Below are positions 6,835 to 13,849 of a stretch of DNA of 15,737 nt, piece after piece. Position 1 is the first letter of the stretch, and every line of letters starts with the position of its first letter. The stretch is from Myxococcales bacterium. Its GTDB lineage: Bacteria > Myxococcota_A > Polyangia > Palsa-1104. Position numbers and translations under genes: made by a program. The stretch lies in contig JAHFDU010000050.1 in the NCBI GenBank assembly GCA_023248835.1, positions 1 to 15,737 on the forward strand. Reading direction: 5' to 3'. The notes beneath the pieces are model-generated. The model did no database searches and was not told the origin of the DNA. It saw only the letters and a program-made list of their open reading frames with translations.

Positions 6835-7392
6835 TTACCGTTCGACCAGTACGCACTGATGAGACGCATCGCAAACCGCGCGCTGCTCGTTTTCGTCGAC
6901 TGGCGGACAAATCGGATTTTTTTCGGCGCAGGCGTGTGCGTCGCCGTAGGTTTTTTCCTCACTGCGGTTGACCGCAGTCTGCTCGCCCTCGGGGCAGCAG
7001 GCGCTTTTGGCGACGACGATGCAGTCTCGATTGGAGTTGCAGGCAGGAGGATCGGCGGCCGGCGGCACGGTGACGCAGGCGCGTTCGGTGCAAATGACTT
7101 TGCCGTCTTCGAGGCAGCTGCAGGTGTTGCAGTCACTGTCGAAACTGGCAAAAACGGTGTAGTGCTGGCCGTTGTAGTCGCAGCCGGTGCGCGCCGGGAC
7201 ACAGGCGCGATCGGTGCAGACCACTTTGCCATCGGAGTTACAATTGCAAGTGTTGCAGCCGTCGCTGCTTGCAAAGGCTGCCCCGGCGGCGAATCCCTGA
7301 CCGTTGTAGATGCAAAGCGAGCCGAGCGCTGGTAGGCCGGTTCCGCCGCAGGCGCCGAGGAGTCCAACCATCATTAGAGTCGATGTTTTCAT
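6835..7392 (-). CDS. Lipoprotein with two tandem pacifastin/VWC-like Cys domains
   Basis: The product is 185 residues. The signal peptide ends in a lipobox, LLGAC, with Cys15 as the probable lipidation site. Two homologous six-Cys units follow: Cys27-64 (x18, x2, x1, x7, x4) and Cys71-106 (x16, x2, x1, x7, x4). Both contain YNGQ, CNTCxC, DGKV and CTxRAC. The second half of each unit (C-N-x-C-x-C-x3-G-x3-C-T-x3-C) fits the signature of pacifastin serine-protease inhibitors; the longer first loop also recalls von Willebrand C domains. A third, different Cys-rich region (118-180) ends the protein. A role as protease inhibitor or binder on the envelope is inference. The ATG has AAGAGG only 2 nt upstream, so spacing is tight; no alternative would leave a proper signal peptide. 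thiD follows closely downstream. Confidence 0.88.
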   Translation of the reverse strand: MKTSTLMMVGLLGACGGTGLPALGSLCIYNGQGFAAGAAFASSDGCNTCNCNSDGKVVCTDRACVPARTGCDYNGQHYTVFASFDSDCNTCSCLEDGKVICTERACVTVPPAADPPACNSNRDCIVVAKSACCPEGEQTAVNRSEEKTYGDAHACAEKNPICPPVDENEQRAVCDASHQCVLVER

Positions 7393-7430
7393 GTCCTCTT
7401 ACAAAGCAGGTATTATGCCACATGTCATTA

Positions 7431-7458
7431 TTTATAAGTAGTTGATTTTAATAGACAA
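7431..7458 (-). promoter_or_regulatory. Candidate promoter of the pacifastin-like lipoprotein gene
   Basis: On the minus strand TTGTCT (7458-7453) and TATAAA (7436-7431) are 16 bp apart, matching consensus at 4 and 5 of 6 bases. They sit in a strikingly AT-rich stretch (7410-7460) upstream of the lipoprotein start. CATAAT at 7417-7412 is an alternative -10 box without a good -35. Confidence 0.3.
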
Positions 7459-7483
7459 TGAAAACGCCACTGGGGTGCAGCGA

Positions 7484-7504
7484 CGCCAATGGTGTACGTT
7501 GGCG
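7484..7504 (-). terminator. Weak hairpin after glyA, possible terminator
   Basis: CGCCAA (7484-7489) pairs with TTGGCG (7499-7504) around a 9-nt loop, 50 bp past the glyA stop on the minus strand. There is no direct T-run, only TTTTC about 20 nt further on, so intrinsic termination is doubtful. The rest of the gap 7393-7553 shows nothing beyond the promoter candidate. Confidence 0.2.
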
Positions 7505-7553
7505 AGTCAAATCAAATGGTTATACTCGCACAGATGGAGACTTCGCACCTCAG

Positions 7554-8807
7554 CTACAGGCCGGGCGCGGAAAAATGCTGGGTGAGCTGTTTGACCTCGG
7601 CGAAAATGTGATCGAGCGCAGCTTCGTCTTCCTTGATCGCCGCCTGAATGCCACGGTCGACAAATTCGCCGATCTTTTTCATCTCGGCAACGCCCATGCC
7701 GCGGCTGGTCACTGCCGGAGTGCCGAGCCGGATGCCGGACGGGTCGAACGGTTTGCGAGGATCGAACGGAACCGTGTTGTAGTTGAGCTCCATGCCAGCG
7801 CGATCGAGAGCGCGCGCGGCTTTTTTGCCGGGAATGTTTTTGTTGGTCAGATCGACCAGAATCAAATGGTTGTCGGTGCCGCCGGACACTAGATCATAGC
7901 CGCGGCTCTGCAATTCAGCCGCGAGGGCGCGCGCGTTTTCGACGATGGCGTGCGCATATTTTTTGAACTCTGGCGCCTCAGCCTCTTTGAGCGCCACCGC
8001 GATGCCGGCGGTGGTTTGGTTGTGCGGCCCGCCTTGCAGACCGGGAAAAACCGCCTTGTCGATGAGGGAGGCGTGCTCCTGGTTGCACATCAACATGCCG
8101 CCGCGCGGCCCGCGCAGCGTTTTGTGAGTGGTGGTGGAAATTACCTCGGCGTGACCGACTGGCGACGGATGGGCGCCGCCCGCGATGAGGCCGGCGATGT
8201 GCGCGATGTCGGCAACCAGGATCGCGCCCACCTCTTTGGCGATGGAGGCAAAACCTGAAAAATCGATGGTGCGCGGAATCGCAGTGCCGCCGCACCACAG
8301 GAGTTTTGGCCGCTCCCGTTTGGCGAGCTCCCTCACTTCGTCGAGATCAACCCGTCCGGTCTTTTTGCCAACACCGTAGGCGACCGAGCGAAAAAACTTC
8401 CCGGTGATCGACACGCTCCAGCCGTGGGTCAAATGGCCACCGGCTGGCAGCGCCATGCCCATGATGGTGTCGCCCGGTTTACAGAAGGCGAGATAGATTG
8501 CCAAGTTGGCCGGCGAACCGGAGTAGGGCTGTACGTTGGCGTGGGCAATACCAAACAGCGATTTGCAGCGCGCCACCGCCAGCTCTTCGATGCGATCGAT
8601 GAATTGCTGCCCTTCGTAGTAGCGTTTTTGCGCGTAGCCCTCCGAATATTTGTTTTGCAGCACTGTGCCTGAGGCTTCGAGCACCGCTTTGGAAACATAG
8701 TTTTCCGACGGAATCAGGCGAATCTTTTCGCGCTGGCGCTGCTCCTCTTTGGCCACCAACTCGGCAATCTCAGGATCGACGCTGTGTAAAGCGGGATAAT
8801 TTTGCAT
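7554..8807 (-). CDS. glyA: Serine hydroxymethyltransferase
   Basis: The product is 417 residues, matching the bacterial enzyme, a cytoplasmic PLP enzyme that converts serine and tetrahydrofolate to glycine and 5,10-methylene-tetrahydrofolate. Visible landmarks are LIPSENYVSKAVLEA, NKYSEGYAQKRYYEG, the PLP-site region VADIAHIAGLIAGG, and STTTHKTLRGPRGG, with the Schiff-base Lys229 at the same number as in E. coli. The C-terminal PFDPRKPFDPSGIRLGTPA and TSRGMG are conserved. ATG 8807 is the only sensible start, yet no Shine-Dalgarno sequence precedes it, and a good promoter lies so close that the transcript may begin at the ATG itself. The gene is separated by 89 bp from the metalloprotease gene upstream. 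Confidence 0.98.
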   Translation of the reverse strand: MQNYPALHSVDPEIAELVAKEEQRQREKIRLIPSENYVSKAVLEASGTVLQNKYSEGYAQKRYYEGQQFIDRIEELAVARCKSLFGIAHANVQPYSGSPANLAIYLAFCKPGDTIMGMALPAGGHLTHGWSVSITGKFFRSVAYGVGKKTGRVDLDEVRELAKRERPKLLWCGGTAIPRTIDFSGFASIAKEVGAILVADIAHIAGLIAGGAHPSPVGHAEVISTTTHKTLRGPRGGMLMCNQEHASLIDKAVFPGLQGGPHNQTTAGIAVALKEAEAPEFKKYAHAIVENARALAAELQSRGYDLVSGGTDNHLILVDLTNKNIPGKKAARALDRAGMELNYNTVPFDPRKPFDPSGIRLGTPAVTSRGMGVAEMKKIGEFVDRGIQAAIKEDEAALDHIFAEVKQLTQHFSAPGL

Positions 8808-8813
8808 GCGCCA

Positions 8814-8842
8814 TTTTTAGCCCTGGAGTCACAGGCAGTCAA
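8814..8842 (-). promoter_or_regulatory. Candidate glyA promoter giving a leaderless transcript
   Basis: On the minus strand TTGACT (8842-8837, 5 of 6 to consensus) is followed after exactly 17 bp by TAAAAA (8819-8814, 4 of 6). Six bases separate the -10 box from the glyA ATG, so initiation at the usual distance would fall on or next to the A of the start codon. This agrees with the missing Shine-Dalgarno sequence. Confidence 0.45.
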
Positions 8843-8896
8843 TTCTAGGGGGTCGTTGATTTTTTGATCTGTGCTACCGCAGCGAGACGACAATTT

Positions 8897-10255
8897 TCAA
8901 TCTTGACGACCGACGATGATTTCGCGCGTTATGCGCGCCATCTGCCGATTGCGCTGCACCGAAAAAACTCCTAACAGACCGAGAAACCACCGCCACCAGT
9001 CGAGCGAAAAAGGATTTTTCCGCGCCACCAACGCGCAGCCGCTGTGCACTCGCGGCGGCGAGGCGCAAACGCTCGACTGACAGACGTATCCATTCGGGCA
9101 GTCCTTGTTGTTTCCGCAACTGTGCGAGCAGATGGTCTCGTCGGTAAATGGCTGACACAGATTGGTGACGCAGTCGCTCGACTGGGCGCAGGCGGCGCCA
9201 AACGGTCGCTTGCAGACGCCGCTGTCGCAAACCAATCCTGAAGCGCAGCTGTCGGTGCACAGTGCAGCCGCTTGGCGATCAAATTCAAAGTGGCGGGTGA
9301 TGCTCGAGCGCCGCGCGGTTTCGTCAATCGCTTCCACCGTCACAAACGCAGGTCCGGTGGCGAAAGTAACCGTGGTCGAAAGCGGCGCGCTGTCGGAGAC
9401 GGCGACCAATTCAAAATTGCGATAGATCTCAAAATGAACTTGGGTGCTGGTCGAATTGGCGTACGCGATGAGCGGCAGCGTCAGCCCCACCGCCTGCGCT
9501 GGTTCGGCCGGAAAATCCCAGGTCAGCACCGGTGAAGTATTGCCGTCGTCTGCTCGCGCACCGACGGCGACAAGAAGATTGGCTGCGCTGTTGCCGGCAG
9601 CGCCATAGTGGCACTGCTCGGCCTGCGTGCCGAATGGGCCGTTGTAGCTCGAGAAATTTCCCGCCAAGAACTGCAGCGCAAAGGTCTGCTGCAACGACTG
9701 CATTGGATTTTGCACCACGTACATGATGTCGCGTGGATTGTCGTTGTGCTCGAGCCCATAGGCATGGCCTGCCTCATGCGCGATCGCGTGCGCCAAGGCC
9801 ACCAGTCCGCCACGTTCTGGGGGCAAATCAGCGGCAAAAGCAAACACCACATTCGAAGGGTTCAAGTTGCCGCAGTCGATGGTCGAAACCCCAGCGATAT
9901 TGGCCGGCTCCACCGGCATCACGTCTTTGGAGGTGCCGCCCACTAGCACCATCGTATAGGTGCCGCTGGCCGGCCGCTCGGTGACTACGTCGACGTTGAA
10001 AGGCAGATAGTCGGAGCGCACGCGATCGGTGAGCGCACGTTTGGCCTGCGCTGGTGTCACCAGTGGAGCCCCGACGCTGCTCGACCAGGCAGCAATGGTG
10101 CCACCGCACGTGACCGATTTTCCCAAGCGCGCGTCGTCGCTGCCGCCTTGAACATAGGCAATGGTGGCGCCGTCAAAATTGAGATAGAGCGTGTTCGAGG
10201 CGCGCGCAGTCGTCGCCAGCGCAGCGCAAAGCGCAAACGATGCAATGCCCTTCAC
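8897..10255 (-). CDS. Secreted metzincin-type metalloprotease with Cys-rich region and MYXO-CTERM-like tail
   Basis: The product is 452 residues, starting at GTG 10255, 12 nt after the aldolase stop. A signal peptide ends at about residue 19 (TTARA/SNT). The zinc motif HEAGHAYGLEH (160-170) is the complete metzincin HExxHxxGxxH, with a probable Met-turn at Met178 (DIMY). Residues ~240-325 look like a beta-sandwich region. A Cys-rich segment follows (333-398; SCASGLVCDSGVC, then SDCVTNLC and KDCPNGYVC), of the EGF- or dickkopf-like kind common in Myxococcota. The end has a Cys (SGCALVA, 406-410), a hydrophobic stretch (WWRWFLGLLGVF, 420-431) and basic residues, resembling the MYXO-CTERM sorting signal but with a longer tail. 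The target protein is unknown. The protease fold is secure; the sorting tail is inferred. Confidence 0.88.
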   Translation of the reverse strand: MKGIASFALCAALATTARASNTLYLNFDGATIAYVQGGSDDARLGKSVTCGGTIAAWSSSVGAPLVTPAQAKRALTDRVRSDYLPFNVDVVTERPASGTYTMVLVGGTSKDVMPVEPANIAGVSTIDCGNLNPSNVVFAFAADLPPERGGLVALAHAIAHEAGHAYGLEHNDNPRDIMYVVQNPMQSLQQTFALQFLAGNFSSYNGPFGTQAEQCHYGAAGNSAANLLVAVGARADDGNTSPVLTWDFPAEPAQAVGLTLPLIAYANSTSTQVHFEIYRNFELVAVSDSAPLSTTVTFATGPAFVTVEAIDETARRSSITRHFEFDRQAAALCTDSCASGLVCDSGVCKRPFGAACAQSSDCVTNLCQPFTDETICSHSCGNNKDCPNGYVCQSSVCASPPRVHSGCALVARKNPFSLDWWRWFLGLLGVFSVQRNRQMARITREIIVGRQD

Positions 10256-10267
10256 TCTCTAATCGTA

Positions 10268-11188
10268 TTACGCCGCCTTGAAGATCGCCATTGCGTCACC
10301 AAGAAGCTTCACCGCTTCGTCATGCGGGCGCTGAAACGCATTGCGCCCCATGATCGATCCGAATCCGCCGCCGGCGGCGATCTCTTTGATTTCACCGAGG
10401 AGGGTGGGGGTGTCTTTGGCTTCGCCACCGGAAAAGATGACGATGCGTTTGCCAGCGAAACAGGACTGCACCACGTGACGGACGCGCTCGGTCAGCGTCT
10501 TGGTAGGGATCGCATATTTTTCGAAAACTTTTTTCGCTTCGTCTTGATAGACCACATCTTTGGGCGGCTTGACCTTGACGATGTGAGCGCCGAGCTGACA
10601 GGCGATCTGCGCCGAATAGGCAGTGACATCGATCGCTTGCTCGCCCTCTTTGGCCAAGTTGGCGCCGCGCGGGTAGCTCCACATCACCGTCGGCAATCCC
10701 ACCGACTTGGCCTCTTCAATGATGGCGCGAATCTCTTCGTACATGGTGTTTCGCGACGACGATCCGGGATAGATGGTAAAGCCAACCGCGGCACAGCCGA
10801 GCCTGAGCGCATCGCGCACCGAACCGGTGACCGCCGAGCAGGGCTCGAGTTTGGCCAGCGAATCGGAATTGTTGAGTTTCAAAATCAGCGGAATTTGGCC
10901 GGCAAATTTGGCCGCGCCCGCTTCGAGAAATCCAAGCGGCGCTGCGTAGGCATTGCAGCCCGATTCAATGGCCAGCTGAAAGTGGTAGTCGGGATCATAG
11001 GCAGCCGGATTGGGCGCAAACGACCGCGCCGGTCCGTGTTCAAAACCCTGGTCGACGGGAAGGATGACCATTTTTCCAGTGCCGGCGAGCGTGCCGTGAT
11101 TCATCAGCCGCGCCAGATTGCTCACCGTTCCTGGATTGTCGGAGCTGTACCATGAAAGAATTTGCCGAACTCGTTCACTCTTGGCCAT
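10268..11188 (-). CDS. fbaB: Class I fructose-bisphosphate aldolase, FbaB/DhnA family
   Basis: The product is 306 residues from ATG 11188, which has GAGGG 4 nt upstream; the frame extends 25 codons further without family similarity. The TIM-barrel aldolase of this family cleaves fructose-1,6-bisphosphate through a lysine Schiff base. Landmarks: MVILPVDQGFEHGPARSF (~40-57), LILKLNNSDSL, AVGFTIYPGS, VMWSYPRG, and AHIVKVKPPKD, whose Lys205 (or Lys207) is the likely Schiff-base residue. Phosphate-binding motifs IFSGG (251-255) and GRNAFQRP (281-288) close the barrel. It lies 23 nt after a cupredoxin gene and 12 nt before a metalloprotease gene, so it is probably translated from a shared transcript. 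The family also includes related aldolases (for example DHNA-type), but the aldolase call is firm. Confidence 0.92.
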   Translation of the reverse strand: MAKSERVRQILSWYSSDNPGTVSNLARLMNHGTLAGTGKMVILPVDQGFEHGPARSFAPNPAAYDPDYHFQLAIESGCNAYAAPLGFLEAGAAKFAGQIPLILKLNNSDSLAKLEPCSAVTGSVRDALRLGCAAVGFTIYPGSSSRNTMYEEIRAIIEEAKSVGLPTVMWSYPRGANLAKEGEQAIDVTAYSAQIACQLGAHIVKVKPPKDVVYQDEAKKVFEKYAIPTKTLTERVRHVVQSCFAGKRIVIFSGGEAKDTPTLLGEIKEIAAGGGFGSIMGRNAFQRPHDEAVKLLGDAMAIFKAA

Positions 11189-11211
11189 GCATCCCTCACT
11201 TTTGGTTGAAA

Positions 11212-11640
11212 TTATGGCACTACCCAGATCGCGCCCTTCATCAGCGACGGATGGACCAGACACTGAAAGCCGTAGATGCCTTCGGTGTCAAACAGCGTGG
11301 TGGCAACATTGGTGATCAGATTGGGTTGAGTACCGTCGAGGCTGCCGCCGAGCTCATGACCGACAGTGGGCACGCCTTCCCAGGTGACGCTCTGCCCGAT
11401 TTTGATTTTGAGACACTTGGTGCCAAGCGTCATGTTCCAGGGTTTGATCACGCGCATCGCGCTGTCAGCCGTCAGATCGGTGAAGCCTGCAGGACTTTTT
11501 CCACAGCCGCGCACGTCGTCAAGCCCGGGCGATAGATCCACCAAATCGAAAGTTCGATCGGTCGCCGCATCCCGAGGCCGGTTCACAGGTTCGTCGCAAG
11601 CCGCAGCAAACAGTAGAACGAAAACCAGAGCAGCCCGCAC
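11212..11640 (-). CDS. Cupredoxin (plastocyanin-like) lipoprotein
   Basis: The product is 142 residues, with a signal peptide and lipobox FAAAC (Cys15 lipidated). The C-terminal ~90 residues have the pattern of a small blue copper protein: VTWEG, His95 in VGHELGG, then Cys127, His130 and Met134 in FQCLVHPSLMKG, the full type 1 copper set His/Cys-x2-His-x3-Met. It would be an envelope electron carrier or copper-binding protein; the partner is unknown and no oxidase or reductase is encoded nearby. The start is GTG at 11640, two bases after the metK stop codon, so translation is probably coupled to metK. I see no good ribosome binding site of its own. Confidence 0.85.
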   Translation of the reverse strand: MRAALVFVLLFAAACDEPVNRPRDAATDRTFDLVDLSPGLDDVRGCGKSPAGFTDLTADSAMRVIKPWNMTLGTKCLKIKIGQSVTWEGVPTVGHELGGSLDGTQPNLITNVATTLFDTEGIYGFQCLVHPSLMKGAIWVVP

Positions 11641-11642
11641 GC

Positions 11643-12914
11643 CTAGGCCTGAGCGAAAGTGGCGTGCTTGGCTTTGCCGCGCTTGGGCGAGTGCTTGCCA
11701 TGGCCGTTGCCGTTACCGTTACCGTTGGTGTGACGGATGGGTTGAATCGATCGCGCTTCCGCCGCCAGCGCTGCGCTCTTGTGGGTCTGCTCCCAGCTGA
11801 ACTCTTTTTCAGAACGACCAAAATGGCCGTACGCCGCGGTGTGGCGATAGATCGGCCGCAACAGATCGAGCTCGCGAATGAGCGCGCCCGGGCGGCAGTC
11901 AAAATGTTCGCGCACCAGCCGCTCGATCGCTGCTTCGGAAATATTCGCGGTACCAAAGGTGGTGACGTGAATCGAAACCGGATGGGCAACCCCGATGGCG
12001 TAGGCGAGCTGAACTTCGCAGCGACGGGCGATTTTGGCGGCGACAATGTTCTTGGCAATAAAGCGGGCATAGTAGCAGGCCGAGCGATCAACTTTCGAAG
12101 GATCTTTGCCGGAAAAGGCGCCGCCACCGTGACGGCCCCAGCCACCATAAGTGTCGACGATGATTTTGCGCCCGGTCAGTCCCGAGTCGCCCATCGGCCC
12201 ACCGACGACGAAGCGGCCTGTCGGATTGATGAAGTAGCGGGTCTTGGCGGTGAGTAGCTCGCGCGGCAGCTCTTTTTTGATCACCTCTTCCATGATCGCT
12301 TCTTTGAGCGTCTTGTGCTTGACCTCTTCGGCGTGCTGGGTCGAAATCACTACGGTGTCTATAGCCACTGGGCGATCGTCTTCGTAGCGCACCGATACTT
12401 GTGATTTTCCGTCGGGGCGAACGAAATCGAGAATGTTCTTCTTGCGCACCGTCGCCAGTCGCCGCGCCAGTCGATGCGCCAGCGCAATCGGCATCGGCAT
12501 CAACTCTTTGGTGTCGTCGCAGGCGTAGCCGAACATCATTCCTTGATCGCCGGCGCCCTGCTCGCTGGCTCTAGAATAGACGCCTTTGCCGTCGACGCCC
12601 TGGGCGATGTCGGGCGACTGCTGCTCGACGGCGGAGAGCACGCCGCAGGTCTTGTAGTCGAACCCCATGTCGGAATGGCTGTAGCCGATCTCTTTGACGG
12701 TCTCGCGCACGACCTTGGGATAGTCGATGTGAGCACTGGTGGTAATTTCGCCGGCGATCATGACATAGCCGGTCTTGGTCAGCGTCTCGCAGGCCACTCG
12801 CGCGGTCGGATCTTTGGCCAAAATCGCGTCGAGAATCGCGTCGGAAACTTGATCGCAAAGTTTGTCGGGATGGCCTTCGGTTACTGATTCCGAAGTAAAC
12901 AAAAAATCGCTCAT
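11643..12914 (-). CDS. metK: S-adenosylmethionine synthetase with extended C-terminal tail
   Basis: The product is 423 residues; typical bacterial MetK is about 385. The enzyme makes S-adenosylmethionine from methionine and ATP in the cytoplasm. Landmarks: VTEGHPDKLCDQVSDAILD (11-29), GAGDQGMMFGYA (120-131), and GGWGRHGGGAFSGKDPSKVD (257-276). The canonical enzyme ends near residue 390. It is followed by an unusual tail of about 30 residues (Asn-Gly repeats, then a His/Lys-rich basic end) encoded in part by a hexanucleotide array. The start is firm: AAGGAG lies 6 nt before the ATG. TATAGT at 12955-12950 could be a -10 box, next to a small GC hairpin (12957-12970). No SAM riboswitch is evident. 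It probably heads a four-gene operon. Confidence 0.98.
   Translation of the reverse strand: MSDFLFTSESVTEGHPDKLCDQVSDAILDAILAKDPTARVACETLTKTGYVMIAGEITTSAHIDYPKVVRETVKEIGYSHSDMGFDYKTCGVLSAVEQQSPDIAQGVDGKGVYSRASEQGAGDQGMMFGYACDDTKELMPMPIALAHRLARRLATVRKKNILDFVRPDGKSQVSVRYEDDRPVAIDTVVISTQHAEEVKHKTLKEAIMEEVIKKELPRELLTAKTRYFINPTGRFVVGGPMGDSGLTGRKIIVDTYGGWGRHGGGAFSGKDPSKVDRSACYYARFIAKNIVAAKIARRCEVQLAYAIGVAHPVSIHVTTFGTANISEAAIERLVREHFDCRPGALIRELDLLRPIYRHTAAYGHFGRSEKEFSWEQTHKSAALAAEARSIQPIRHTNGNGNGNGHGKHSPKRGKAKHATFAQA
11703..11726 (-). repeat. Four tandem 6-bp repeats coding for Asn-Gly in MetK
   Basis: On the plus strand the units are gccgtt, gccgtt, accgtt, accgtt, read on the minus strand as AAC GGY four times. 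They code for the NGNGNGNG run (about residues 397-404) in the MetK tail. Such arrays can change length by slippage in steps of two residues without shifting the frame. Confidence 0.8.
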
Positions 12915-13021
12915 AGCAGGCTCCTTGGGGTTTCAATAATAGGCCCATCACTATAGCGCCCGAGGGGGCGAAACGCCACCAAGAAACGCGTATGGCGCCG
13001 GACCTGGTGAGTAAATACAAC

Positions 13022-13055
13022 TGCGGCGCGACATCCATAAGGTTGCCGCGCCGCA
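13022..13055 (-). terminator. Hairpin after the DUF1579-like gene, probable terminator
   Basis: A perfect 9-bp stem, tgcggcgcg (13022-13030) with cgcgccgca (13047-13055), encloses a 16-nt loop. On the minus strand it lies 30 bp past the stop codon and is followed by TTGTATTT, a weak T-rich tail. It separates this gene from metK, which is transcribed in the same direction. Confidence 0.45.
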
Positions 13056-13085
13056 ATTTACAGTCAACCAAGCTAGATTTACGTC

Positions 13086-13706
13086 CTACTTCTTGCTCAG
13101 CGTCGCCTCTTCCACCACCGTCATCGGCGCACCAGCCACCGAACGCTCGTCGGTGAACTTGATGTTTTTGGTGTCGGTGTTGTCAAAAGTGATGCGGATT
13201 TTCATCGGCTTGCCATCGGGGGTGTTGATGTCGTTGATGGTCTCGAGCGTCAGCTTGTTGCCGTCGAGCTTGCCGTTCATCACGAACGAGCCGCCCATGT
13301 TGTCGACGCCGACGGTGCGATAGGTCTTGGCGCCCATGTCCCAACCGGTCATCATGTGACCCTTCCAGGTCATCGCGGTCTTGCCGGTTCCTTGGGTGTC
13401 TTCAACGTCGCAGTCGAGCCAGAATTTGTCAGCCGTCCATTTACAGGCGTGCTTGCCCTTGGTGGCGAGCGCGGGCGAACCTGGCGCCATCGCGCCCTCT
13501 TTGGTCATGCCCTTCAGCGTCAGGGTGCCGTTCAAAAATGCCAGCGCCTTGGTCTCCGCCGTCGGCTTCGGCATCTGGTTCATCGTGGCAGTGGTGGTCG
13601 CTGTCGTCGCTTTGGTGGTCTTGGTCGACGTCATGGTGTTGGGATTGTCTGCCATCGCCACGCCCATCGTCATCACAGTTGTTGCCACAGCAATAAGCTT
13701 CTTCAT
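13086..13706 (-). CDS. Secreted DUF1579-like protein
   Basis: The product is 206 residues from ATG 13706, which has AGGAGG 5 nt upstream; the frame extends 35 codons further without a better start. A Sec signal peptide ends around Ala19 (GVAMA/DNP). A Thr-rich, low-complexity linker (about 24-41) precedes the folded part. Residues 52-206 show the layout of DUF1579: LNGTLTLKG, two Cys (88, 99), MTGWDMGAKTYRTVGVDNMG, GKLDGNKLTLE, and a repeated beta-strand pattern ending in VVEEATLSKK. Members of that family are predicted secreted beta-rich proteins without a known reaction. The protein probably sits in the periplasm. The gene is divergent from frr across 143 bp and is followed by a hairpin that looks like a terminator. 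Confidence 0.8.
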   Translation of the reverse strand: MKKLIAVATTVMTMGVAMADNPNTMTSTKTTKATTATTTATMNQMPKPTAETKALAFLNGTLTLKGMTKEGAMAPGSPALATKGKHACKWTADKFWLDCDVEDTQGTGKTAMTWKGHMMTGWDMGAKTYRTVGVDNMGGSFVMNGKLDGNKLTLETINDINTPDGKPMKIRITFDNTDTKNIKFTDERSVAGAPMTVVEEATLSKK

Positions 13707-13849
13707 GTCATCCTCCTCTGGTTGGTTTAACGTCGCCGCCAACATATCGGGAGATTTGACGTACGCGCAAGATCTATTTGATTTCTTGAAAGAAGCCGCT
13801 TGCGCTTGCAACTCTTCATCATTTAGTCTCTCGGCCCTGGAGGAGCACC

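Noticed and set aside
6810..7367. Upstream extension of the thiD frame to a 440-codon reading frame
   Set aside because: The extra ~185 codons lie over the Cys-rich lipoprotein gene in another frame and show no domain; ThiD of normal length begins near 6809.
10148..11155. Open frame of 335 codons on the plus strand opposite the aldolase and metalloprotease start
   Set aside because: It spans two well-supported minus-strand genes and their junction, and its composition is that of an antisense shadow.
12915..13020. SAM or SAH riboswitch in front of metK
   Set aside because: I could not find a conserved riboswitch core or the expected helices; only a 5-bp GC hairpin and a possible -10 box are visible. 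A covariance-model search would settle it.
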